A DNA stretch of 64,000 nucleotides, taken from positions 270,364 to 334,363 of the forward strand of contig QZCP01000223.1 of NCBI GenBank assembly GCA_003956705.1, given 5' to 3'. This DNA is from Brevipalpus yothersi. Its lineage: Eukaryota > Arthropoda > Arachnida > Trombidiformes > Tenuipalpidae. The notes under the pieces were generated by a model. That model was given only the letters and a program-made list of their open reading frames with translations, ran no database searches and was not told where the DNA came from. Shown here piece by piece: positions 1-9,215 of this stretch. Every line of letters starts with the position of its first letter. Within the stretch, counting starts at the first letter, position 1. The position numbers were made by a program, and so were the translations under genes.

Positions 1-2010
1 ATTTGTTCGGTAGTGAGTATCAAATTAGAGGCCAATATCTACACGTGCCTCATGATACAATGATGTACCTTCAGATTTTCGTTCGAGAAACTTCGTCAAT
101 CGATCCTCGTCATTATTTCTCTGACGCTGTCCTCCAACATCACCTTGCGTCCGATATTGTTTGAGAGAATTAATAACCGATTAGATGCTTAGATATGCAT
201 CATCGAATCAAAAAATGATCTGATTGTTATCCTCCAAAGTATAAGTTCGTAATCAGCAATGTTCATTTGAAGATATTCTTCCCAACCTTTTTTCTATTTT
301 GTCCATTTTTCTGTGACCAATGTTTCGATCAATTGAGTTTTTCATGAGCTGAATTTTGATTTGTAAGGAAAAATTGAGTGCAAAATAAGGTTTTTCTTTT
401 CTCTCTCTTTGATTGAATAAATACATGTCCATGTATACAGCTAGCCTAGACATACACTCTAAGCTCTAAGCTGTAAGCTTGGTCAGATTGCCTTCCTTTG
501 ATCATCCATTGCTAGATGCTAAACTTGAGTTAGAACTTGTCGAACTTCCACAGACGATTCTGCATCAAAATTCTATAATATTCAAATTATTCTTGCGATG
601 TTTTCTCACACTTCATACTGAGATAATAACAACCCCTCTGACTGTTAGACATGAGCTATTGTGGTCCACAAAAGCTTCCTTAGAGATCGTTATCCCCATC
701 GAAGACTTAGTAATTTGACGCAAGAGTACAGACTAATTGATCGTAAAGGTGCTCATAATTGAACTTTATAGTGATAAATACTCGGAAAACTGGTGGAAAA
801 ATTCAAAAAATTTCGTAGAATGTCACGTTCTAAGCTAAATAATGACTCACTATATTTCAATGAATCAGCTGTATAGATAATGAAAGTGTAGACAATTGAA
901 AATCATTCCAATCATATTTGGGGTGAAAAACCAGGTAATTAACATTAAAAAATAACCTTCATCGCAGCTTTTCGTAAATCAAAAGCCTGAATACAATACA
1001 AGACTTATTGAGTTTGTTGGACTTTTAGAAAGTATGGAAGGAATCCTCATTAATAAACTGCTGTAATATCTTCTGAATTCCTCGCCAACTGCTGATATGC
1101 CAGACAATCCTCTGTTGAACATTGTACTCAAAGGCTATCGAACTTCTGCTTATCAGCTCTAACATTTTTCGATTGAAATACTATTCGGAAGTCATTCTCG
1201 AGCATTAAAACTCAAGTACAACTTAAAATAAAACAAGATACATTCCTAAACATTGACACGCATTTGATGATCTGATTGAGCAATTCTTGATGGCTCACAA
1301 GTATTCTTCAGGAATCTTTTCGTGCTTGTTCAGATCAAAACTCTAAAAGAAATGATAATCGATCCAAAATAGACGGTATGGTGCAGTAAAAATCGAATTG
1401 AATTTCAAGCGTGAAAATAAGTTGATTTTTTTGGGGAAAGAAGTCACAATCATTCAACAAAGTTATCAACAAAATTTATTAAGTTTTCAATATCAGAGAA
1501 GGTTTGGTGATCAACCATGACAAAAACAATAAGAAGGCATTAAAATCAATGATCCGTTTCTTTTTGACTCATCTTGTGCCTCTAAGGAAGCGGAAATTGT
1601 AATCAATTGATATGTCAATTGTTTTATTTTGAAAAAACATTACTCACCATGAGAGATTGTAGTTCAAATGTGATTTAAAGCTCAAGCGTTTGGCAGTTTC
1701 ATCGCTGGGCTTGAAGGTTCAAAATTAATTTTGAACATCCGATCAACTGAAACATCGATCCAGCCAAAATGATCTAATTATAGTCCTCTTTGCATTTAGA
1801 TTAATTAATGACCACCTCGAACGTATACGTTCTTTCTTATTGATTTTCTCTACCATGGAGTCAATCAAATTGTTGGAATTTCCAAAAGAGCAGGGAATGA
1901 AAAATCAATCTCTACAAGTTTGATTGTCGAAGGCTGTATTGTTTAGTAAAGCACAGCAAGTGTTAAGTGAAACATTGAATTTTGACTCAAATAAATACAC
2001 TGACTGTGCC
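1..2010. other. Flank downstream of the MARCH-like gene; no gene supported
   Basis: This stretch lies 3' of the MARCH-like gene. The open frames here are short and none shows a recognisable domain, a credible start and splice pattern, or similarity I can name. Several short stop-interrupted stretches on the minus strand between about 1 and 1330 read like coding sequence in more than one frame, so I do not call a pseudogene. A TTTATT at 1623-1628 is AATAAA on the minus strand and could be a distant poly(A) signal for the MARCH-like gene. Confidence 0.5.
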
Positions 2011-2199
2011 TCATTTAACACTGTTTGATCCAATCTCTAGGCTTCTATCTGATTTATGATCATTTGATTTATCATCATTGTTAGCATTGTGTATAGTGAT
2101 AATGCGATTGAATTGTCGCCAGCGAAGAAAAATCGATATATACAAACGTATTTGTACAAATAGAAACACTGAGCCACCCAAAAAACCTATAGATACTAC
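2011..2199 (-). CDS. MARCH8: MARCH-like exon 4, second membrane segment and C-tail
   Basis: 62 codons plus TGA after a TTATTTAG acceptor. VVSIGFLGGSVFLFVQ matches the second membrane helix of MARCH8. The polar tail (RWRQFNRIITIHN, then a D/N/S-rich end) takes the place of the family's RxxYNRVIYVQN region. Confidence 0.88.
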   Translation of the reverse strand, partial: VVSIGFLGGSVFLFVQIRLYISIFLRWRQFNRIITIHNANNDDKSNDHKSDRSLEIGSNSVK

Positions 2200-2588
2200 C
2201 TAAATAAGGGCGAAAAAAAAGAGAAGAAATACAAATAATTCATTAAGTCAAAATTAATTGAACGTTTCGATTCCAGATCATACAATCGTTCAGAGTGCGA
2301 TAAAACTCAAAACGCTTTGCCAATGGATCAGCATTTTGGCCCTCCTTTCGTAATACAACATTTGCATTTCCACTTGGCATGTCTAATCATAAACAGCAAA
2401 ACTTACCAACATCTTTGTCCAAAAAGGCCAATCAAGTAAACCATATTTTGCTTCAAACGTAGCCCTCTCAATGAGAACGTAGATAGACCAGAACACGCAT
2501 AACATCGACACAAGATTGAATAAAAGATTGAAAAATAATTTTCGCTTCTCCGCACTTGACATGTCAGGGCTTTTCCACTGGACCGTTG

Positions 2589-2666
<78 letters not shown>

Positions 2667-2933
2667 TGTGATTAAAAATTTTTTTCTCTCTCAAAATTAG
2701 CATGTTAAAAAAAGTTGAAATTTGGAAAGCTCATCAAGAATCAGATAATGATCAAGTTTCGCTTGCTTGTATTCATTTATAGAATGACAAGGTTGATAGA
2801 CGAATCTTATAACAGGACCGAGTTGATCAAGATTATGATTTCGAATTAATCAGCTATTTTTCCCTCTCCTCTTGATCATGGTTGGTAACGAAAAATTTCC
2901 ATTCAGAACGGTTATACATACTACGGAGAATGG

Positions 2934-2997
<64 letters not shown>

Positions 2998-4002
2998 CTC
3001 CATTATCAAAGCAATAATCAAGGAGAGTATACACTACTATTGGTGGAACAATATGTCCAGTCCACATAATTTCCTATTTAATAATTCATTTATTGCCCTT
3101 TTGAGAATTATGGTCAAGAAAGGAACAAAGATACTCAATATCGTATCGATTGATTGATCAACGAGAAGATAAGAAAAATGATCACCTAAAAGCACAAATT
3201 AAGAATCAAGGACTTATCTAGGCTCCGTATCTAGGGCTACCTTGTTTGTTCGAGCAAAGTGAGAGAAGAGATGACAATTCCTTCGATATCATGTGTGAAT
3301 TTGATTGATGATGAAAATTTTTCTTTATGACCCAATCGATGCCTGACCTCATCACTGCCTCGATTGGAACTATCACACACACACTCACACTGATGGGCTG
3401 GTTGAAGCATTGAACAATGCTTGCTATCCATGAAATTGGAAGCATCATTATGTATTGTTCATCGAAAAAGTCTTGATACTCTCTATCTGAACCTTTCGAT
3501 CGTGGGCGATCTCAATTTGCACAACATCATTTTTCGGTCATCACTCAGATCATCCAACTCCAGCTACTCTGTCTCTCTCTCTCTTTCCTCTCACTCTTGG
3601 TGAATCCTTACATCACATCACTTATTTGTAGATCTGATTAACACAATTCGATGTGTTCAATCCTTTCAATCGCCTAAATGGTGTCCTGAATTCAATTGAT
3701 CGCTCTACCTATTCGGCGCTTTTTTCTGCCAACCAGCAAAACTCAGCGAAAAGCGAAATAAGTATAAAAATATCAGTTTCACATGTACATGCTTTCGGGA
3801 TTTGGGATCGAAGAATGTTTTGAATGGAGCCCAAAAGTTCTCACCGATTGATTGAGATGCTTCTCTCACTTTTTTATTCTTAGGCGTTTTCATGTCATTT
3901 AGCGATCAACTCATGACAAACTTTTCCATCTCATGAACTGATACAAGTCTCCGATTTTCTCTCTTCTCTCTCTCTTCTCTCTCTCTTCTCTCTCTCTTCT
4001 CT

Positions 4003-4033
<31 letters not shown>

Positions 4034-5135
4034 TTCTCTGACGTAGATGATGATAACCTAATGGACAAGCTTTTGGAAGCTCATGATGAGCATAAATAAT
4101 GTGAGTGAATAGTGACAGGAGCACTCTAGCAATCTTGGAAAAAACGGAAATGGGTATACCAAACAATATATGGTCAGAGAGAATATCCTGATTGTGGATC
4201 ATCTTCTTTTGGCTCTCTCACCAATATTTGAATATGTAGATACACTTTGCTAACTGCTACACATATACCAATCTTGAGTATCGATTTTCATTTCGTTTCA
4301 TATTAGATGATAGAGGGTGGGGTAGAGGGGGAGAGCTCTTTGACTCTATCCAAAATGAGTCCAAGTGTGGTAGATGGAGGACATCGATCCACACACCATA
4401 CTGTTTAGTGGATGGGTTATTCAGGTGAGTAGTACAATGGCAGGAAAAACAAGGAGGAAGAGAATAGATGAGAAAAAGAGAGCAGGGCTGATTCGACCTT
4501 TTTTTCATTCTCTCTCTTCCACCACCACCAACATCTACAAATACAATCTACTAACTGTAATGAACAACCTATCAGTTATGGCAGTAGTAGTAGTAATACA
4601 TGATGTAGAGGCTACTCTCAATTGGTATACGTTTGGCAAGGCTGAAGCATTTGGCATCGAAAAGTTTTGATCGGTAAAGTTTAGTAGACTGGAAGCACTT
4701 ATATTAGCTTTTTCTCTCTTCCATTTTTTTTGCTGTCTTTCCATTCCCAAAAACAATCAGCAATTGCAGTGAGAATGGAAAAATAGACATAAGAAAAAGG
4801 AAGTGGGTGGGAGAGAGAAATTACTCGATGGGAGGCTAAAAAAGTTGGCAAAACAAAGGACGTAGCACGCCGAATATCATCAAGAATAAGAGGTGCAAAG
4901 TGAGAGAGAAAAAAGAATATATATGATTCCCAAAACATCGATCGAATACACCGTGAGGAATTGATTCATTCTCGCTGGTTTGCCATGATGACTTCAACTG
5001 TAACTGTGTGTACATAAATTTGAATACTTTTGTAACTCTTTGATCGATAGTTACAAAGAAGTTTTTTTCCGCTCTCTTGGAGATTGGATGAGAGAAAATT
5101 TTTTTCTATTCCAAGAAAATTAGTGCCTCTAGGAA

Positions 5136-5170
<35 letters not shown>

Positions 5171-6068
5171 TCGAGGTCCTCTCAAGAGTTCATGAGGTCT
5201 CGATAATGAAAGAAAGAAATGAAATGGTTACGGAAATTGTGGAATCAGATTTTCAACCGAAAAATATTCATATCACTGTTACTAATTGCGTTCGAAGAAC
5301 ATCGTGTATAATTGCTGATGCTAGCGAAAATATTTCTCTCTCTCTTCTCCTCAACTTGTAAATGTGAAAAGCAAAAAAACCATTCCAATTCAATTACCAT
5401 GTGCTTAACACTGAGAGCATGAGAAAATTAGTAGAATGAAAAGACAAGCTTACCTTATAGAATGGCTTATAACTGACAGACATGTTGAATATCTGTTTAC
5501 ATAATTCACATGAGTCAACTCCTGACGATCTAATCCATTGTTGTAAACACTTTGGGTGGACGTATTTCAGGGAACCAGAACAACAGCACGGTGAGATCAG
5601 GCACATTTGAGAGATCATTTGATCGGTGGAAGATGATTTGAGTGAATTTGATGTTGATAGAGATCCAGAGTTAGTACTTGCTGGTGAAACTTGGGTTCGA
5701 TCAGAATTAATTGTTATGAATGCTAGTCCAGCAGATTTTTCACCTAGTTTATCAATTTCTTTCTCGTAAACAGAATCTTTATCACCTTCTTCACCATGAC
5801 ATATTCGACAAATCGAAACTTCGTCGGAAAATGTATCATTTCGAAATTGATTTTTTGGACATTCTATCTGTTTACTCGATTCTTTCAGCGAAGAATCGCT
5901 AACGATCAACACTGAAACAGGATTGATTGATGATGAATCTTCAATCTGATTGCACATGAAAGAGAAAAGAAACAATTAACAAGATCTAGTAGCGATGATC
6001 AAAGGTGGCCAATAAGATGGGGAAAACCAAAATTCAATACTAACCGGAACTTCTAATACATCCCGCAT
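2011..6068 (-). CDS. MARCH8: MARCH1/8-like RING-CH membrane E3 ubiquitin ligase
   Basis: Inferred role: an E3 ligase in endosomal or plasma membranes that ubiquitinates membrane proteins, as known for MARCH1/8. Model: exons 6045-6068, 5454-5945, 2407-2577 and 2011-2199, all joined in phase 0, giving 291 residues; human MARCH8 has a similar length. The RING-CH zinc ligands are visible: C54 and C57 (CRIC), C128 and C130, H138, C141 (HPKCLQQW), C154 and C157 (CELC). After it come the family-typical basic linker (KPFYK|W), a first membrane segment (about 182-205), the conserved DWPFWTK loop, a second membrane segment (VVSIGFLGGSVFLFVQ) and a short polar C-tail. Oddity: about 57 extra Ser/Thr-rich residues sit between C57 and C128. 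The family identity is firm. The first exon (MRDVLEVP) is the weakest part, because its frame stays open upstream through a hydrophobic stretch to about 6190 without another Met. Confidence 0.88.
2407..2577 (-). CDS. MARCH8: MARCH-like exon 3, first membrane segment
   Basis: 57 codons from TGG AAA to ATG TTG, with donor GTAAGT. The translation runs from the WKSPDMSSAEKRK linker through the membrane segment to DWPFWTKML, which aligns with MARCH8 from memory. The acceptor AG lies 14 nt past the end of a 72-bp CT repeat that serves as its polypyrimidine tract. Confidence 0.9.
2592..2663. repeat. (GA)n microsatellite, about 72 bp
   Basis: An almost perfect dinucleotide run. Read on the minus strand it is (CT)n in the last part of MARCH-like intron 2, just before the acceptor at 2578. 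Confidence 0.97.
2938..2996. repeat. (GA)n microsatellite, about 59 bp
   Basis: A perfect GA run within MARCH-like intron 2. The RERERE-coding frames across it are repeat artefacts. Confidence 0.97.
3960..4037. repeat. Interrupted (CT)n tract
   Basis: CTCTTCTCTCTC-type units repeat about every 12 nt before a purer CT stretch. It lies in MARCH-like intron 2. Confidence 0.9.
5139..5170. repeat. (CT)n microsatellite
   Basis: A short CT run near the 5' end of MARCH-like intron 2. Confidence 0.85.
5454..5945 (-). CDS. MARCH8: MARCH-like exon 2, RING-CH domain
   Basis: It starts after a pyrimidine-rich acceptor ending in CAG and ends at AAG before a GTAAGC donor. It encodes 164 residues with the whole C4HC3 zinc finger. 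The Met that opens the longest frame (5975) lies inside the polypyrimidine tract of the intron, so it is not used as the start. Confidence 0.9.
6045..6068 (-). CDS. MARCH8: MARCH-like exon 1 (tentative start)
   Basis: Eight codons from an ATG to CCG, followed by a GTTAGT donor. The join to ATT at 5945 keeps phase 0. The same frame is open upstream over about 40 codons with a Cys/Phe-rich hydrophobic segment but no Met, so a further upstream coding exon is possible. A short separate uORF starts at 6195 on the minus strand. Confidence 0.45.
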
Positions 6069-6318
6069 CACACTCAATACGGTGGGCACAAGTATCCAAA
6101 AAAAACACACACACAAAGTCACCAAACAATAGCGAAAACTTTTCTCCTCGAAATTTGAAGTATTATAAGTAGTGGCATTGAGCGAACTGAACCATTTATG
6201 TTACAGCTACGAATTTAGGGCCATCAACTTGGCTCACCAACCATTTCAGCGCGCATATTAGTCACTCTCAGGACGTATGTGTGTGAGTTACATCGTTCTA
6301 CTCGGACTGATTGACGAC

Positions 6319-6416
<98 letters not shown>

Positions 6417-7157
6417 CTCTTTCTCTCTTTCTCTCTTTCTTCCACTATCTCACTCCCATCAAGTTGCGATATATAAGTGTATACATTTATTGATTCGGAC
6501 AAGAGCCATCTATCGAATTTCATCATGCAGGAGGTTTTCGATTGAAATCATGATGAAGTATGAGTACAGATTATAGTGAAGATTCCAATAGGGATGCAGA
6601 TGAGTCAGGAAATCAAAATGACTTCCAATGGCAACTGATTAGAAGTGATGATGAGGATAAAATGGTGTTGTGACTCGCGAGTGATTAGAGTAGATCAATT
6701 AAATGATGAACCATGATACATCGTTTAATTGACAGCCAATCAGCATAGGGAATTGATTTTCATTTCCTGTCGTATTTTTTGCATTAATAAACTATGTGTA
6801 TGAGGTTGATATCATAGTTTTGAATTCACAAGATATGATACAGAATAAACACTGTTTAATAAGATGAAAATTCTAAGACATATTACTTTCCCACTCGATT
6901 GTTAGGGTGCTCAAACTTAGCCAAAAATATAATTAGAGAATTAGATGTTCACAATATCGTATGATTTACTGATAGATCTGTTTAAAATCAAAACATTATG
7001 GAGTAATGAGAGCTTAGGTTTCCACTTATTTCACTGGTTAACAGATATTTTCTATTGTGGATACATTTGTGAAGTTTCAAATTAATTTCAAAAAAAGAAA
7101 CAAAAGAAGTGCTTTGAAAACTTGACCGTGGAGTGGGTGTAAATTCGACAGGGAAGT
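6069..7157. other. Intergenic: MARCH-like upstream region and 3' flank of trihelix copy A
   Basis: The region holds the probable 5' leader or promoter of the MARCH-like gene (left side) and the 3' flank of trihelix copy A (right side). Its main content is the CT/CTTT array at 6318-6442. No other gene is supported. Confidence 0.6.
6318..6442. repeat. Compound (CT)n-(TTTC)n-(TTTCTC)n array
   Basis: It begins as CT dinucleotides, turns into about 14 TTTC tetranucleotides and ends in alternating TTTCTC units, 125 bp in all. It lies 250 bp or more upstream of the MARCH-like start. Confidence 0.97.
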
Positions 7158-8647
7158 TTATACGGCTAGTTGGGAACAATTGTCACTCTGATTAAAACAT
7201 GCTGAAGATGGCTGACTTAGGAGGCTACTGAATGGCTGATTATTTGATGAGGTGAATTCGTGTGCGGATGCTTGATTATTGAGAATTGAGTATAACGAAG
7301 AGGGATTGCCAACGGTTTTGGAGGGAACCTTGGAAGCTTCTTCGGTTGAGGGGAGAGTATTTGTTGTTGCTGATTGATTCCGATTGACACTGGTAAAGTT
7401 AGCAAGAAAATTGAATGTTTGTTCTTGCATCTTGGTGAGAGTTTCCATGAAAAGCTTCTCTAAACGCTCTTCCCGCTCTTGCTCCTCTTTTCTTCGCTGA
7501 GCATCACGATCCGCGCGCTCACGTTCCAATTTGATCCAGTCCTTCATAATCTCGGATTCTTTAGACAAATGGCTGAACATACGATCGATCAGAACGGTGA
7601 GAGAACCATCATAAGTGTTGTAGGCGTACGAAGGGGCTTGAGAAGAGGCTTGCTGAGATTTAAAACGCTTCGAGTGATTCTGGTCTCCTTCATAATCTAC
7701 GGGAAAACAAAAGTTGGTAAGATGAGCTAATGAGCTAAAAACTTGGAACGAACCAAAAGTTAGAATAATGCCTACAAGCAACTATCACAATTCAAACTAA
7801 CTCTGATTTTGAAGTCAAAGACAAATTATCAGTCAAATGAAAGTAATTTCAAGTTAGCATATAGAGTTACAAATAATTACGAACCATTGTTCAGATGATT
7901 CGCTCCATTGGTAGCATTAGGTCCGTTCAACGTTTGCGATGGCGACATTTGATAAGCGAATATCTCCTCATTGTCCGTGCCACTGTTCTCACCATCACCT
8001 CCATCGGCCATAGCTCCATCACTAGTCTCATCATTCATTGTGAAATCCATTGTATCATTATAGAAATTGTAATCATCGTCATAATTGAGAGCAGCTCGTA
8101 CGGCGTTCACATCTTTTGCTTGATAAATTCGGTGTAGCGCATCGAAGAATATACACTTTTTCTTACGTTCTGGTGTCGGATTCTTCAATATCCTTCTGTA
8201 TTCAGCAATCATGTTGAAAACTCTGGTTCTAACTTGATCTGGATCCATGAATGAAACAAATAGAAAGAGAAGCAATGAAGTAAATAATTAGAGTTGATAG
8301 TATTGTGGTGGCATCCAATAAATAAATTGAGGATGCTGATCGTGATTTTTTTAATTACCAGGTGTTCTTTCGAAGCCATGATCACGAATTTTTTTGGCTA
8401 TTGTTTCCCACACGTGTCTTGTACGCTTTGAGTTGGTCAATTGACGCTGGACCATATCTTGTCCCCATAAGCTCAACAATAATCGAGTCTCATTGAAAGA
8501 CCAACTCGCGCCACGCTCGATGGTACCTTTGATAGGATTATTTCCACCGGTATTAATACCATTGCTAGACGTATTTTGAGACTGTATACCAGCAGATGAA
8601 TGTTCATTTGGTGTCGAGATCGAAGGTCCAGTAGACATGATTGGCAT
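7158..8647 (-). CDS. Trihelix (Myb/SANT-like) DNA-binding coiled-coil protein, copy A
   Basis: Probable nuclear DNA-binding regulator; the target is unknown. Model: exons 8359-8647, 7885-8238 and 7158-7696 (phases 1 and 1), 393 residues. Residues 48-140 form a Myb_DNA-bind_4/trihelix domain: WSFNET, LLLSLWG, VWETIAKKI, HGFERTPDQVRTRVFNMIAEYRRI. A low-complexity acidic stretch follows (YDDDY, DGGDGENSGTDNEE), then a KRFK basic patch, the PSYAYNTYDG motif, and a strong charged coiled coil (about 256-312, rich in ERERADRDAQRRKEEQEREE). The tail from 316 is Ser/Asn-rich and unlike copy B. The start MPIM is chosen because it is shared with copy B; the longer upstream frame is not. The exon 2 donor (G|GTTCGT) is weak, so the exon 2-3 join is the least certain point. 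Confidence 0.78.
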
Positions 8648-9215
8648 ACTGAGATGTAACCGGCAAATCGAGTATGAATACAATTAAAAATAACCTACAA
8701 CTTGACCATTCTCAATGCAATGAATAAACATTGATTGAACATTGGATGATAATAATGACAATACCCTTTCGTCAACGTCTATGGCAAATGGAGAGATGAT
8801 GATGGTGATGATGATGATGACAATCAAAGTGTAATATGCAATGGACAATGATGAATGATTGATGAACGATGATGATGAATATTGATCACAGGGAAAGTAA
8901 CTTTTACTTTCTCGAACCTCTTTCTCTTTATCTCATGAATATCAAACAAAATATGAAGACTCAATCCAGTAACAAAGACAAAGATTATTATAACTTTTAA
9001 TTATTATTATTGTAAAGGTGTTTGATGAAGAACCAATTTCACGAAAATGTGTGAAGCATGAGTATTTTAATGAAAGCGCTTTTCCACTTTTTTTTGCACT
9101 TTCGCTCTTCCCAACCCAAATTCTGAAGAGCAATCACAAAACACACAATTCACATGTATTCATCACACACCCACAAAATACACATACACACACAATCAAT
9201 ATGATCGCCAACAAT
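7374..9215. repeat. Segmental duplication, unit A
   Basis: Pairs with 56152-58108 in the same orientation, about 49 kb away. Similarity begins inside exon 3 of the trihelix gene, spans introns and exons, and runs into the 5' flank (shared TGTAAAGGTGTTTGATGAAG and surrounding sequence). It fades near 9215. The ends are set by eye. Confidence 0.85.

Noticed and set aside
1..1330. Possible pseudogene on the minus strand left of MARCH
   Set aside because: Short protein-like stretches appear in two or three frames over the same bases, so none can be preferred. No similarity is recognised.
2383..2703. Single 106-codon frame taken as one protein
   Set aside because: Its first third is an SLSLSL translation of the CT array in an intron. 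The real coding part is the exon 2407-2577, supported by splice sites and MARCH similarity.
2872..3157. RERERE/SLSLSL frames over GA arrays (also at 6224, 13115, 25296, 31970, 62927 and others)
   Set aside because: These frames are produced by dinucleotide repeats that lack stops in several frames. They show no conserved flank, start context or splicing.
6318..6442. Regular TTTC array as a possible CRISPR-like or minisatellite structure
   Set aside because: It has a 4-nt unit with no spacers and is an ordinary eukaryotic microsatellite.
7479..8137. Plus-strand frames antisense to trihelix copy A (and 56033-57125 for copy B)
   Set aside because: Shadows of the minus-strand exons. Their apparent conservation between the two copies follows from the duplication.
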